DNA of 64,000 bases, from the NCBI GenBank assembly GCA_022606425.2, contig JAHDVF020000074.1:372001-436000 (forward strand). The letters are read 5' to 3'. The position numbers and the translations under genes were made by a program. Positions 32,275-42,841 of this stretch are shown here, one piece after another; position 1 is the first letter of the stretch; each line of letters opens with the position of its first letter. This DNA comes from Lepidostoma basale. Its lineage: Eukaryota > Arthropoda > Insecta > Trichoptera > Lepidostomatidae. The notes beneath the pieces are model-generated. The model searched no databases and had not been told where the DNA came from. It saw nothing but the letters and a program-made list of their open reading frames with translations.

Positions 32275-32282
32275 TATTACGC

Positions 32283-32335
32283 GACAGCTGTTTCGTTAAC
32301 CTATGTTGACATTATCAGGTGTTACAATAATATAT
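32283..32335 (-). ncRNA. Hammerhead-like motif, F1 family
   Basis: Minus strand: box CTGATAA (32318-32312, G8 to A), extra T, stem II GTCAAC/GTTAAC (5 of 6 pairs), GAAA (32294-32291), self-complementary CAGCTG, GTC (32285-32283), then GCGTAAT. Flanking GTAACAC before the box is conserved across F1. Confidence 0.6.
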
Positions 32336-32639
32336 CAAATGTTAAATTTTCGTGATTTTTTGAATATGCATTTGTTCCTATGGTCAATTGTATTGTATAG
32401 GGGAAAGTTTTTAATGTACTATATACTAATGGGGAATAAGCTGGAATTTGGTAATTTATAACATTCAATTTACATTATTTGCCTTTAAAATTTTTAAATT
32501 TTCTAATTTCTCTAATTTTTAAGGATATTTTGCAATATGCAAAATAATGTGTTCATTGTTTTGAAATGATGGTCAAAATTCACACAATGTCACTGTTTTC
32601 TATAAATTACAATTATTAAACATTTTTTCTTTATGATTC

Positions 32640-32800
32640 ATTCTGTCGATGCCATATATGCAAACCAGTCTATCGATGGCAGCACCCTGACAAAACGGAT
32701 CGCTATCGAAATAAAGTAGAAGCAGTTATTTAAAAAAAACGTCGTTTTATTTCATTATTACGTATTTTAAATGAATTTCCAAGAGATTTCAGTAAAACCA
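32640..32800 (+). repeat. F2 element with degenerate hammerhead-like motif
   Basis: CAGT, box CTATCGA (32670-32676), stem II remnant GGCAG...CTGAC, AAAAC for GAAAC, CGGATCGCTATCG, then the F2 tail AATAAAGTAGAAGCAG. A CTGTCGATGCC block is also duplicated at 32643-32653. Confidence 0.6.
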
Positions 32801-32816
32801 TTAAATTATTATAACT

Positions 32817-32975
32817 AATTAACTAACTAACTAACAATCACGCTATTTCTCTGGAGGGGTAGGTAGAGAGGATAGACTGCCCATACTGTTCTGTCCTGTC
32901 ATACCTACCTCTCTAGATTCCTCAATATTCATAAATCGTATTATGCACGCTAGTCGATTTTTCCGATTTTATGAT
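32817..32975 (-). mobile_element. Family A LINE 3' end fragment (A10)
   Basis: The tail ACTAACTAACTAACAATCAC is followed by the family terminus (GGGGTAGGTAGAGAGGATAG). Only about 150 bp. Confidence 0.7.
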
Positions 32976-33411
32976 TCGTTATTTACACAATTTTATAATG
33001 ATAACCGAAAGTTTTAAGCAAAAATCGCTTATTTGTTGTTCAAAGGTAAATAAAAAAATAATTAAATGATTGTATTGTTTGGATTCATGTAAAGCTGAAA
33101 TTGTTATCAGAGTTTCATACAGCAAATGTACATTATTTTCAGTCGATATATCGGGGAATATTAGATTGCGATCGGCAATCACTTTCTGCTCGTGACGCGT
33201 GCCACACAATTTACCGAACAACCCTTTTGTTTGTTTTAAATTTTGAAGCACATTTTACAAAAATATCGCGCCGTTGGCAGACGGAACAAAATAGCTTTTT
33301 ACCAAACTGCCACATAAAATTAAACATGAAATATTTTGAAGTTTGCGTGATGCAATTTACTTCACTTGTTAACTACGCACTAAAATTTGGTTTTAAATGA
33401 TTAATATACCT
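32976..33411. other. Stretch without recognised features
   Basis: Two overlapping frames on opposite strands (33101-33400 plus and 33251-32979 minus) show no family resemblance. Confidence 0.45.
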
Positions 33412-34065
33412 GGGACACAATATTCGATTGGGCCGAGATAACCAAACCGCAGAGCTAAAAAGAAGAATTGGACTAAGCTAAGCAGCTTTCAGAAACCTGA
33501 GCTACATCCATAAAAACCGGAAAATACCGATCAACCTGAAACGAAAAGTCTACGAAGCCTGCGTTCTGCCAGTTGGTACTTATGGTCGTGAAACTGTTAC
33601 ATTGTCCAAAAAAAATGCCGAGAAACTACGAGTCACCCAAAGAGCCATGGAAAGAGCCATGATCAAATCAAATCAAATCAAATCAGTTTATTTCATCAAC
33701 AGACATTACAAAATTTATTATAGGAATAAGCCTAAGAGACAGAGTCAGAAACGATACGGTGAGAGAAAAAACAAAGGTCACTGACATCATCCACCGGGTG
33801 GCGACTCTAAAATGGCAATGGACGGGTCACGTAACCAGAAGCTCAGATGAAAAATGGACAAGAAGACTGCTGATTTGGAGACCGTGGACGGCGAAGAGAA
33901 GTGCAGGACGACCGCAACTACGGTGAAAGGATGATCTAAACAGACACATCGGAATAACCTGGATGCAGTCTGCACAGGACAGAATGACATGGAAGCAAAT
34001 GGAGGAGGCCTTTGTCCAGGAGTGGACGGGAATAGGCCGAAGAAGAAGAAGAAAAAGAAGATTAA
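33412..34065 (+). mobile_element. RTE-like LINE 3' end, interrupted by a D1 fragment
   Basis: Reads YLGHNIRLGRDNQTAELKRR, INLKRKVYEACVLPVGTYG and KLRVTQRAMERAM up to 33660. It continues after 33723 with RDRVRNDTVREKTKVTDIIH, then WQWTGHVTRSSDEKWTRRLL, a GRPQLR block and TWKQMEEAFVQEWT, ending in an AAGAAGAAGAA tail. It matches the 10303-11195 element; stops and frame changes are present. Confidence 0.82.
33661..33722. repeat. D1 repeat fragment inserted in the RTE-like relic
   Basis: ATCAAATCAAATCAAATCAG followed by TTTATTTCATCAACAGACAT matches the start of D1 at about 12070. It interrupts the RTE-like frame between RAM and its continuation. Confidence 0.7.
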
Positions 34066-34335
34066 TATTTGAAGTAATGTTAATACGAATTTATAAAGTG
34101 CACATCAAGGGCAAAATAAGGATCTACAAAATCTGCGTCAGACCTATCTTACCATGTGCAATAGTACTCAGAGCCGACACAGCTCGAACCAAGAAACTTC
34201 TGCTCATCGAGATGAAAGTACTACGAGTATAATATATACAGTCTGTAAAAACCTTCGTGACCGAATAATAAATCAAAATTTTCGAGGCTGAAGGCATTGT
34301 CAGATGGGGGCACCAAAGGAGGAGATACTGGAACG
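34066..34335 (+). mobile_element. LINE fragment, another family (J)
   Basis: Reads KVHIKGKIRIYKICVRPILP, RADTARTKKLLLIEMKVLRV and, past stops, FEAEGIVRWGHQRRRYWNEH. This is the RT-downstream region (K.YKTCVRPIL, ADT.RTK, EMKVLR) of a LINE unlike the other families. Directly abuts the RTE-like tail. Confidence 0.7.
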
Positions 34336-34500
34336 AACATGTCTTCCGATTGTCGATTTTTCCAACTTCGAATTTGGCCGCCTTACAGTAATTGATTAAT
34401 TTGGTCAATACATGTATTCCTAGGCCATTTTTGGCTTCTTTTTCCATTAACACTGCATGTATACAATTTTAACCATTCTTATCTCATGAATTCGTTCCAT
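34336..34500 (-). mobile_element. Family A LINE internal fragment
   Basis: Sequence such as TTGATTAATTTGGTCAATAC and CATTCTTATCTCATGAATTC matches the central part of family A (WHDQINQ to HMERM region) on the minus strand. Both ends are missing. Confidence 0.55.
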
Positions 34501-34539
34501 AATCCTTTAACAACGTCGGTGTGATCCATCTTACATCTA

Positions 34540-34850
34540 AATGAAAGTGATGTTAAAAATTTGGTTGGAGCAACCCTTCGGGGCAAATGAAACTATGTTA
34601 TTCGACTTTTTCTTTTCTTTTTTTACATTTTTATATTATATTTCATCATTAATTATTCATTATTACTAGTATTACTATTTTTTCTTTAACTCATTAAAAT
34701 ATAACTTTATTCTTCTTATATATTTAACCTTATGTCAGTTGTTTTATAATATTTGTGGTAGCATGCAATTGGCCTTGTTTTGTTGTCTCTGTGTGTTTGT
34801 TTTGTTACCCTCAATATTAAAAAAATAATAAATAAAATATGTCCAAACAA
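34540..34850. repeat. Repeat K, copy 1 (3' UTR-like)
   Basis: Starts near GGAGCAACCCTTCGGGGC and contains GCATGCAATTGGCCTTGTTT, ending in AATAAATAAAATATG. Matches 36000-36305 in order. Looks like the 3' untranslated end of a retroelement or processed transcript. Confidence 0.5.
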
Positions 34851-34889
34851 TATAAGTGACCCTTTGGTTTTTGAACATATGTATACATA

Positions 34890-35100
34890 TAACAGTGCGG
34901 CTATTTTATTCTCCACAACTGTTCTCCATTGGCTCCTGTCCCTGATCATTGTTCTTCATTCTACAGGTCTTTCCAGTTTTTCCCAGTCCTTTGTCATATT
35001 CTGCATCTTGGTTTCTTTTCGTGCGGCACACATCTGAATATAATTTTCAGTGCTCTGCCCTGTGGCATTACTTTGCTTATGTATACAGCAAAAAAAAATG
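34890..35100 (-). mobile_element. Probable LINE C-terminal remnant
   Basis: The minus strand encodes MIRDRSQWRTVVEN, which resembles the RDRxxWRxxV end of LINE C-terminal domains. A KVMPQGRALK-like peptide is also readable. Weak, single short match. Confidence 0.35.
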
Positions 35101-35999
35101 CGCGTATTAAAAACCACAGCAAAACACACTTCATTTTCATTTCTAGCATTACGAAAACCACAATGTTTAATTCTATGGTCGACGACTCGCGAGAATTGGG
35201 GTATCTTGAAGTTTATGTCTGCGGAGAAAACCCGGCAATTTGATCAGATTTTTCTAACAAAGCAACCCAGTTGTAAACACGCGGCCGTTCCGCCGGGGAA
35301 GGAGAGATATGTGTTTTAATATCGCGCAGTTGTAAAGTTTCCGGGGTGGTAAGCTCATAAGGTAAAACCTGTATGACGTGTTTATTTGTTTATACGCAAA
35401 ACATTATATCCCGTTTTAATAGAAGTTAAAATTTGTTTTTAAAAACTCGTATGTTCGTAGGCTTATGAAGGGCGGTAACTTGAAATAACGTTTTTTCTGC
35501 TCTTCGTGGAAATCTGATATATTCATTACGGAGTTTTTATGCGAGTATATTGTTAACTTTATCGTAGCCCGGCACACGGGATTTAGAAAGAGTATTAAAG
35601 TATTCATGAATTTTGTAAGAAAACCACTGTAAACAGATTGAATTAATTTGTTTTTATAAATTACTAGCGTGGGTTGCAATGCCTCTTTCAATTATTATTG
35701 TTATTTATTTGAAGCAGAGACATACACAAAATAGACACAATTGCATATACAACATAATCTTTTTGGGGTATTCCGATGCCTCTTTTGTTGTTCCAAGGCC
35801 ACCACTAGAGAATTTGTTTTATTTTATTTTATTATATAATATATTAAAACGTACATAATATTAATAATTACAGGTTTTCCATCTTCCTGTTTATCGCACT
35901 AACTACGCTCAGAGCGCGGCATTGTATCGAATCTGTGACAACTACAACAAGTATTTTGGAGATATTGATGTTTTTCATTTGAACGAGCGAAATTTTAAG
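35101..35999. other. Stretch without recognised gene; unique GC-richer block
   Basis: A GC-richer unique block at about 35160-35360 contains an 89-codon frame (35050-35319) with no recognised domain. The rest is AT-rich. Confidence 0.45.
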
Positions 36000-36305
36000 A
36001 AAACGATCGGAGCAACATTTCGGCGTGGATGTGACCACGATGTTAAATGATATTATAATACTCGTATATTACTTTTTTTTATTTATCTTAATTTTATTTT
36101 TTATTTTTTATTTCCAGTACTATAAGTATTTTAACTCTTAAATATTTTGCCTTAGTTTAACTTCAATCTCGTTTCACACTATCATTTGTTAATTGTAAAC
36201 TTTTATTTTATATTTGTCGTAACATGTAATTGGTCTTATTTTAATTATTCTAAAAGTTTTATTGTATTTATGTTATTGATAAATAAATATTGATAAAATT
36301 AGGAT
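36000..36305. repeat. Repeat K, copy 2
   Basis: GGAGCAACATTTCGGCGTGG, later GTAACATGTAATTGGTCTTA, ending TGATAAATAAATATTGATAA. Same order as copy 1 at 34540-34850. Confidence 0.5.
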
Positions 36306-37024
36306 AAATAAATTCAAATCACTATTGTGCATATTTTTTGATTGGACAAAGGTCCTTCATCTGCGAAAATTTTTATCGGAATTAAAAAAATACACATTGA
36401 AATGACGTCTGCGATCCAAAAGGTGTTGTGAAAATATAAAGTATTCAAATGTTATTCTAATCTGAATCTATAACACGGGAAAACATACTTTGTTATAAAT
36501 GTTTGAAAGAGTATAGCGTAAGCCTTGCGCTGCTTGCTTATCAAAAAAAAAACATAACACGGTGTAAAAATATAATGAATAGATGTTCTAATTTATTTAA
36601 TGACGTAGTTCTTGTGAACAAAAAGGATTACGCAAGTAATAACTTGTTTCAAGGATTATCTCTAAATTATTTGTGTAAGTGTACAATAGACGGTTGAAAT
36701 GAGAACAAATCAGTGCTGCTGGCAGCGCTCCAAGCTCCTTGTCTGTGTGACTGCTTATTTTGCTCCATTTTCACAGGTTTAATAGAAGAAATGAATGAAC
36801 ACGAATAAAACTAACGCCCAATTTATTACATCAAATACAACAAAGGGATGCTTATCAAAATACTAGGAATTGTTACGTTCTCTATTATTTATTACATTAG
36901 GACGTTGTTTGGCTATTGTTCTATAAATCAATGTTTTGTAACGGCTGACAAATTATTTATTTATTATAAAAGTATAAAAAACATTTATCAATAAAAAAAT
37001 TGAACAAAACTATAAATAATTAGT
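36306..37024. other. AT-rich stretch without recognised features
   Basis: Nothing supported. Confidence 0.5.
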
Positions 37025-37350
37025 GGTCCATTGTTTTGGCCGAAACACTATGATACTTTATACTTTAAAATTATTACAGTTAATTATTAAAACACTTACA
37101 ATATCACAATTTATTTTTATTCACTGAGTGTCGTGACAGCTGTTTCGCCAACCGATGTTGGCATCATCAGGTGTTACAATAAACTAAAGTAACAAATGAA
37201 AAGACTTACTATTTATAAGGCAAAATAAATTTTTAATGAAATTAGTCTTTCTTTGATCTTCAGATTTTTGTAGATTTTGGCCTTATCAACCGTACTGGTA
37301 TTAATTAAATAGTCTATTGTTTTGGCCGAAACACTGTGATACTTCAATAT
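37025..37350 (-). repeat. F1 element
   Basis: Carries TTTTGGCCGAAACACTATGA at about 37034 and again TTTTGGCCGAAACACTGTGA at about 37320, with the hammerhead-like unit between them. The arm AAATTTATTTTTATTCACTG is identical to that at about 23810. Confidence 0.7.
37126..37178 (-). ncRNA. Hammerhead ribozyme candidate, F1 family, intact core
   Basis: Minus strand: GTAACAC, box CTGATGA (37170-37164), extra T, perfect 6-bp stem II GCCAAC/GTTGGC with loop ATCG, GAAA (37146-37143), self-complementary CAGCTG, GTC (37137-37135), then ACGACACTCAGTG. All core positions are consensus. A distal helix TTTATT/AATAAA can close stem I, but the bases next to the core (AACAC against ACGAC) pair poorly, which is the main uncertainty about activity. 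Confidence 0.7.
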
Positions 37351-37384
37351 TAAAATTTAAAAATTCTGATACTTTAACATTAAA

Positions 37385-37490
37385 ATCTACAAAAGTCTGA
37401 AGGAATCTAGAGAGGTGTGCCAGGATAGAATAGTGTGGCGGTCCATTCTCTCTGGCGGCGTGATGATTTGTTGTTGTTGTTGTTGTTCAT
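37385..37490 (+). mobile_element. Family A LINE 3' end fragment (A11)
   Basis: Reads ESREVCQDRIVWRSIL-type sequence (GAGGTGTGCCAGGATAGAAT) and ends GGCGTGATGATTTGTTGTTG. Only about 100 bp. Confidence 0.65.
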
Positions 37491-38564
37491 TAATGAATTA
37501 CGTCACAACTTCCTAATAAACAAAGACACGTTGAGCATAAACACTTTACTATAACGCTAATTGTCGATTTGTATCTGCACGGAAAAATATTCATATGCCT
37601 CTATTCCTTAGTTAAAAGTGAATTTTACATAAGCGGTTTTTTTATTAAATATCTTTTAAATCACCATTAAGGAGATATACTTTTTCGTATTATTTTCCCA
37701 GATGTTCTTGTTTGCTGACATTGAAGCCTGGTCGAGAATATTGAAATATTGTAATGTTCTACCATACAGCTATGGACAGGGTCGCATATTCCCCTACGAT
37801 TGCTGACGTCAGGGAGAGTTGACATAACATGGTAGAAAAAATAGATCGTTTTTATTTTGGGCGATTAACATAAATAATGGCAGAAGAGTGATACAAATAA
37901 ACTGTCAGTTTGTCAACAAACATTACAAAGTTTAACCTACTTTTTTCAACTAAAATTTATTTCCACCTCCGTTTTCCGAATCTGATATTTTATTCAAATG
38001 GTTTTCCAGATGTAATCAAAACGTTTTGACATTTATAGAATCGTTTCTAACCATTGATGTTTCAAAAGTCATAACCAAAATAATTTGAAAACTTTTTGGT
38101 TCAGATTTGAATTAAATTAAATTTTAACGGAACATGGGGCGTGCTCGATTGCTATTCGTCGGAACTGTCCGCTCACAAACAAGTCAGAACAGCGTTCTAA
38201 ACTTCAAAAATTTTCGTGGACGAGAGATGGTGGGGCTAAATGTCTAATTACGCGTTTTTGTTTGGTGAATTTCCTGAGCGATGCTGATGTTTAAAAAATA
38301 TTTTAATATCTCATAAGATATGTTTTTATAGATACATTTAAATTTATTAATTTTTTAAATCACAATACAAGCCTTGATAAACATTGTGTTAGTCTTAATA
38401 GCGTATTATTTAATAGGTACAATTATTTATTTATTCTGTAATTGATGAAATAATTTCCATTATTTTTTTGTTTGTTACAGATAATTTACATAAGTCTAAG
38501 AACAATACAGTAACAGTAAAAATTACGTCTAAGTTAAGACGATATTGAAGTTAAGAATATTAAG
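37491..38564. other. AT-rich stretch without recognised features
   Basis: Nothing supported; GC-richer patches at about 37720-37860 and 38130-38290 have no recognisable content. Confidence 0.45.
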
Positions 38565-39027
38565 ATCGTTAAAGAAGGAAGCCAGAGCTACTTTGTTTGA
38601 AATTGATTTAATAAAATGAAATATCTTCTGCAATGATAACATAAACTTGAAACTCGTTAAAGAAGGAAGCAAGAGCTATGTTTAATAAAATAAAATCACT
38701 CTTCTGCAATGATAACATAAACTTGAAACACCGCCAGAGAATGATCAAATGCTATGTGTGGTCTATTTTACTGTATGGATGTGAAACGTGGACCTTAAAA
38801 GTGAACTCAATGAACAGACTGGAAGCATTTGAAATGTGACTCCATCGCCGAATGCTCAGAATTCCCTGGACAGACATGGTTACCAATACCGAAGTCCTGA
38901 GGCGAGCCAGAGTTGACAGGGAACTGTTATCAACTATCAAGGTTCAGAAGATTTCACATCTGGGTCATATACTGCGTGGAGAAAAGTACCACCTTCTCCA
39001 ACTGATATTGGAGGGGAAAATTGAGGG
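38565..39027 (+). mobile_element. Family C LINE 3' end with internal duplication
   Basis: Reads KSLFCNDNINLKHRQRMIK, CYVWSILLYGCETWTLKVNS, RRMLRIPWTDMVTNTEVLRR and KISHLGHILRGEKYHLLQLI. A stop follows AFEM. A block of about 75 bp (GTTAAAGAAGGAAGC... ATAACATAAACTTGAAAC) is duplicated at 38575-38700. The element ends abruptly at 39027 where the Penelope-like relic begins, losing the GRRxMSW region seen at 13150. Confidence 0.82.
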
Positions 39028-39063
39028 ATATCTCCACCTCCATCTTCAGGTGTAAAAAAATAA

Positions 39064-39366
39064 TTTACTTTTAAAACACGTATCAACGAACACAAACAAG
39101 CTTTCACCAAACATACTGTTTTTTCTGAGATGGCTAACCATTCTATTGAATTTGACAATAGTTTCAATAAAAATGACACAAAATTTCTACACACAGTTAA
39201 CAATAGCAATAAATTAAACAAACTTGAAAATTTAGAAATCTTCAAGTCGATGAAATTGGGTGAAAACATAATTAATAATCAGATTCCTCCTTTTACTCTT
39301 TTCTCCTTAAATACTTTGTCTACATTTAATCTCCCAAGCTACCATTCCCAATCAAATGCAAATTAA
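39064..39366 (+). pseudogene. GIY-YIG endonuclease C-terminal fragment (Penelope-like)
   Basis: The open frame, entered from a TAA at 39061, has about 100 codons to a TAA at 39364-39366. The internal ATG at 39130 is not a real start. Motifs typical of the GIY-YIG domain of Penelope-like retroelements: KTRINEHKQAF (the R..EH block), ANHSIEFDNSF (A.H..E...F), and KLENLEIFKSMK (the conserved Glu of the domain, usually E.LEI.K), then ENIINNQI. The GIY and YIG strands themselves are absent, so this is the last part of the endonuclease only. The 3' end agrees with normal Penelope-like protein termini. Confidence 0.72.
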
Positions 39367-39595
39367 TCATTCATTAATTTCTATATAAATTATGCCTTTT
39401 CAAATGTTTATTTTTTCTAAATTTTTTTTTTTTTTTTTAAATATTATTTATTAGTTCTTACCGTTAAAATAAAAAATGTTAGTACCTACTTATAAAAAAT
39501 AGCCCAGGTTAATTTTCAAATTTGAATTATTGTATCGAATTTTAAATGCGTTTTTATTAGTCTTTCTTTGTTTAGTTTTTATTATATTTTTATAC

Positions 39596-39626
39596 CTGAT
39601 GATGGAGGTATCCTCCGAAACATGTC
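39596..39626 (+). ncRNA. Hammerhead ribozyme candidate in Penelope-like 3' region (F5)
   Basis: Box CTGATGA (39596-39602), extra T, perfect 5-bp stem II GGAGG/CCTCC with loop TAT, GAAA (39617-39620), self-complementary CATG (39621-39624), GTC ending at 39626, then GGTTTT. All core bases are consensus. Only one clear pair exists next to the core in stem I (C with G), so stem I is the weak part. Confidence 0.72.
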
Positions 39627-39660
39627 GGTTTTTTTAAATATTTTTTAAATAAATAGTGGA

Positions 39661-40544
39661 TTAAACAGGGTTATTTTTAATTTCCTAAGTATGTTACTAT
39701 GGAATTCCACAGTGTTAATGCCTTAGCGTTCAATAGGTTTATTTACAAATGATTATGATTGTGAATCAAGACATTAAAAATATTAAAGGGGCTTGAATTG
39801 TAAATTCTATTTTTATATAATATTTCTAATGCCACTTTAAAATTAATTGTAGTAGAAGGAAAAGTTCGTGGATTTAGTAAAACTTAACTTTTTAGCTCTC
39901 TGGAATAGTGCAGTCACCTCAACCCAGTCTGTTAGGGTAACTTAAACTTTCCTAATTCTTATATTACGAAAGTGAGAATGTAATATGAGTTTTCTGAGAT
40001 CAAAAAATACACGAGAAAGAGGTCAACCTTAAATACTACACTTTGTTCGAGAAGGAAAATCTTGAATTTCACAACAACTTTTACCTTTATTTTTTTTTTT
40101 CAAACAAAATATGAAAAAATTAATAAAGTTTCATAATTATCGATCACTGGTCCGCAGAGGATGTATTCCTTCGTGCGCTTATAATAATTCTGTCTCGCTT
40201 GTGTGAATTTTATATTTATCGTAAAGTATCGCCTATATTATTTTCACATAAAAAGTATATTTTGTCATCGTCTAATCTAATAATAACGATGACGTTTAAT
40301 ACTTTGATAATGCTTCCGACACGAGATTAAAAAAAATGTTTTTTTTTATCAAGCTTAGCTCTTTCAAAAATCTGTAACATCAAATTCATTGTTCACATTA
40401 ACCAAACTCACCACATCAAAATTACTTCAAATGTTATGTATAATAGTTAGCCGAATGGTACAAAAATTTAGTTTCCTTATTTTAATTTACAATTTAAAAA
40501 TATTTGTGTGATGATTCCAAAAAAGATTGACAGCCAACCGGATG
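39661..40544. other. AT-rich stretch without recognised features
   Basis: Nothing supported. Confidence 0.5.
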
Positions 40545-40690
40545 TAAGACGATGTGTAGAAAGGCGGAAACTTAGGTAGATAAATGACCCGGAGTATGAT
40601 TTCGGGGCCCTCTAAGTTGTATATTAGAGAGAGAGTAGCGAATAATTCTGGAGCTAATACGTTACTGATGACGATGATGATGATGAATAG
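40545..40690 (+). mobile_element. Possible LINE 3' end with GAT repeat tail
   Basis: Ends ACTGATGACGATGATGATGA; upstream sequence is GC-richer and read-through peptides resemble a LINE terminus only vaguely. Weak. Confidence 0.3.
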
Positions 40691-40724
40691 TATGACAAAG
40701 TTTTAGTTTTTATTTTCTTATGGT

Positions 40725-40920
40725 GTCGTGTCAGGTACCCCCGACGTTGGCGATCACTGTAGCTAATGCTTTATCGAAGATAGAAATATCCTGCAAAGTA
40801 CGACTGGAGTAGTTTCCCGTTTCCTTATCAGTGGAATTTTCTGTAGGAGATACCTTCTCTTAGCTGGGTCTCGGATTAAATTGGCGCCCTCTTCCTGTTT
40901 GGTATAATCTTGACGGTAAG
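40725..40920 (-). mobile_element. Possible LINE fragment, family unknown
   Basis: GC-richer block containing CTCTTAGCTGGGTCTCGGAT and GGTATAATCTTGACGGTAAG. Peptides such as GSRIKLAPSSCLV are readable, but no diagnostic motif was found. Confidence 0.3.
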
Positions 40921-40969
40921 GTAGGTGATCACATTGCCCGTAAAATCATTATTATTTTTGAATCACAAA

Positions 40970-41475
40970 ACAGCAACAACAAACCATCATTCCTTTTCAA
41001 TCCATCACAGGGTAGGCAGAGAAAATGGACCGCCACACTACTCTATCCTGACACACCTCTCTAGTTTCCTCCACACTCTTACACGCACATCAATTCTTCC
41101 GACTTCTTACATGAACAACTTTTAAAAATTGATTAATTTGCTCATACCATGTTTTCCTCGGTCTACTTCGACTCCGTTCTCCATTTACATCGTAAACGTA
41201 TACTCTCTAAGCCATTATTTCTCATATGTCCGAACCAACGGATAATTTTAATAATTTTATTCACAATACCTTCTTTCGCTCTAGATTATTTCATTACATC
41301 AGCATTTGATATCCTGTCGTACATCGTTCTATCACATATACTCGTACGTCTAAAGGACCTCATCTCTTCCGCATTTATTCTGCCCTTATCCCTCTTCTGC
41401 CAGTTGCATGCTTACATGCATAAGGGTTGGGACCAGAACTACATTGTGAACGGCCATTTTTGCTTTCATTAATAA
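40970..41475 (-). mobile_element. Family A LINE 3' end, broken (A12)
   Basis: TTG-type tail at about 40973-40983, the terminus GTAGGCAGAGAAAATGGACC, the GRPRKTW-equivalent CATGTTTTCCTCGGTCTACT at about 41147, and the GVLVP-equivalent region at 41420-41470. The frame is disrupted throughout. Confidence 0.75.
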
Positions 41476-41964
41476 ATCCTTGAATAACTTTACATTATCA
41501 TAAAATTTGTTTTGATGCATTGCTTATTTTTATCGATGTTTTAAATGTCAAATCTAAAACCATTACGAATAGAGGTCAGTATGAAATGGTTACGGCCCAA
41601 AATAATGTCATCGTAACAGAAAAGGTTCGCATTGGCGACCACGGCTCAAAAATGCAAATCATTCCGACGTAAATACTATGAATAAAAAACGATTTAAGTT
41701 ACTCTAAATACCGCAAACCGGACTTTTGTTTGAGTTTCCGCAAATTAACTGATATGCCGCCCTGACACGCAATCGCCTCGCTGCCCAAATCAAAACACGG
41801 CGGGCCGAATGGCGGTCAGCTGTAAATCGGCACAAGAACCACCGTGCTAATGGATTCAAACATCTCAATGCGATTTGAATCTATAGTTCATTTACATTAC
41901 ATTACTAAACGTGTTTGAATTGATATCATTCAAACAACAATAAATCCTTGGGTAAATAAAATGT
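41476..41964. other. Unique stretch without recognised features
   Basis: A GC-richer unique segment at about 41700-41860 shows no reading frame of note. Possible non-coding conserved sequence, untestable here. Confidence 0.4.
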
Positions 41965-42110
41965 ACAGTGTTATCGTCACACTTGTTTTTGGTCTGGTGT
42001 AGAATTCACGCGACAATGAAATGACGATAGATTAGCTTCCTATCAAATGTCATGAGAATCAATACAATAGCTAAAAAAAAGTATACAGTAATTGGGTTCA
42101 AACGAACTAT
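41965..42110 (+). mobile_element. SINE body, copy 2 (headless)
   Basis: GGTCTGGTGTAGAATTCACG, then GACGATAGATTAGCTTCCTA and ATGTCATGAGAATCAATACA, matches the body of the SINE at 63575-63790. The tRNA-like head is missing. Confidence 0.7.
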
Positions 42111-42114
42111 TGTA

Positions 42115-42250
42115 TACAAAAAAAATGCAATGTTCGTACTTGTGTGTCCTATAGACTCAAAAACTGCTCTACTGTTTTCGCTGAAAATTTCACAGTTCGT
42201 TCGTATAAGGGTTTGGATTGCTTAGAAACAAGTCATTTAATTTTATTTTC
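42115..42250. repeat. Arthropod-type repeat fragment, class unknown
   Basis: CTATAGACTCAAAAACTGCT followed by GCTGAAAATTTCACAGTTCG resembles a widespread arthropod repeat block. Class not assignable. Confidence 0.35.
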
Positions 42251-42377
42251 TTAATTATCCGTTTATAAAAAATCAGTATAAACAATCGTTTTTAACGTTA
42301 AAAAAAAGAATTATTAAAAAAGAGTTACTGAATTCTTATTATATTTTATTGAAAACACATTTGATATAACCTTTGTA

Positions 42378-42725
42378 AGGTGCAACTATAGAAGACTATT
42401 AGAAATTTCCTGGAGAGACCACATTACAAATGAGGAGGTTCTCCAAAGAATCGAAGGAGGAAGGCCCTGCTCAGGACCTTGTCTGAAAGGCGTGTAAGAT
42501 GGATCGGCCATGTAATACGACAAGAAGGCCTCTTGCATGCCATAATGGAGGGTATGACCGAGGGGACAAACTCTAGGGGACGCACACGCCGAGAGTACCT
42601 GGAGGACCTGTTGGTGGACGTGCGCTGCTCATCATATGCATATTTCAAAAGAGCCGGACAAGACAGTGAAGAATGGAAGAGAAGAATAGAGGAAATTGTT
42701 GCAAACCAATCCCAGGATTGAAACT
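42378..42725 (+). mobile_element. Family B LINE 3' end (B2)
   Basis: Reads NYRRLLEISWRDHITNEEVL and then, after a frame change, ERRVRWIGHVIRQEGLLHAI, GRTRREYLEDLLVDVRCSSY and WKRRIEEIVANQSQD, ending at a TGA (42719-42721). Nearly collinear with B3. Confidence 0.85.
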
Positions 42726-42841
42726 AGAGAGAAAGAAGGCGGAATATGTCATTCCCAATCAAATATAATTAAACAATAATTATTCAAAAAAAAAAAAAAT
42801 AATAAAAAAAACATTTTATTTAACCATGGTATGTTTATTAT

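Larger units (their letters stand above)
39028..39660 (+). mobile_element. Penelope-like element relic with hammerhead motif
   Basis: Order: a truncated minus-strand hammerhead box (CTGAAGA, T, GGAGG at about 39050-39036), a GIY-YIG-type C-terminal reading frame (39064-39366), an AT-rich 3' region, and a plus-strand hammerhead-like motif (39596-39626). Inverted terminal units plus a GIY-YIG endonuclease are characteristic of Penelope-like elements. The reverse transcriptase and most of the endonuclease are missing. It interrupts a family C LINE. Confidence 0.7.

Noticed and set aside
33101..33400. 99-codon plus-strand frame overlapping a 90-codon minus-strand frame
   Set aside because: Opposing overlapping frames with no family features; AT-rich noise.
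34716..35319. Cluster of overlapping 77-104-codon frames
   Set aside because: Frames on both strands overlap one another; only a short RDRSQWR-type LINE peptide is supportable.
42479..42648. Minus-strand frame opposite the family B LINE
   Set aside because: Shadow of the plus-strand LINE coding sequence.
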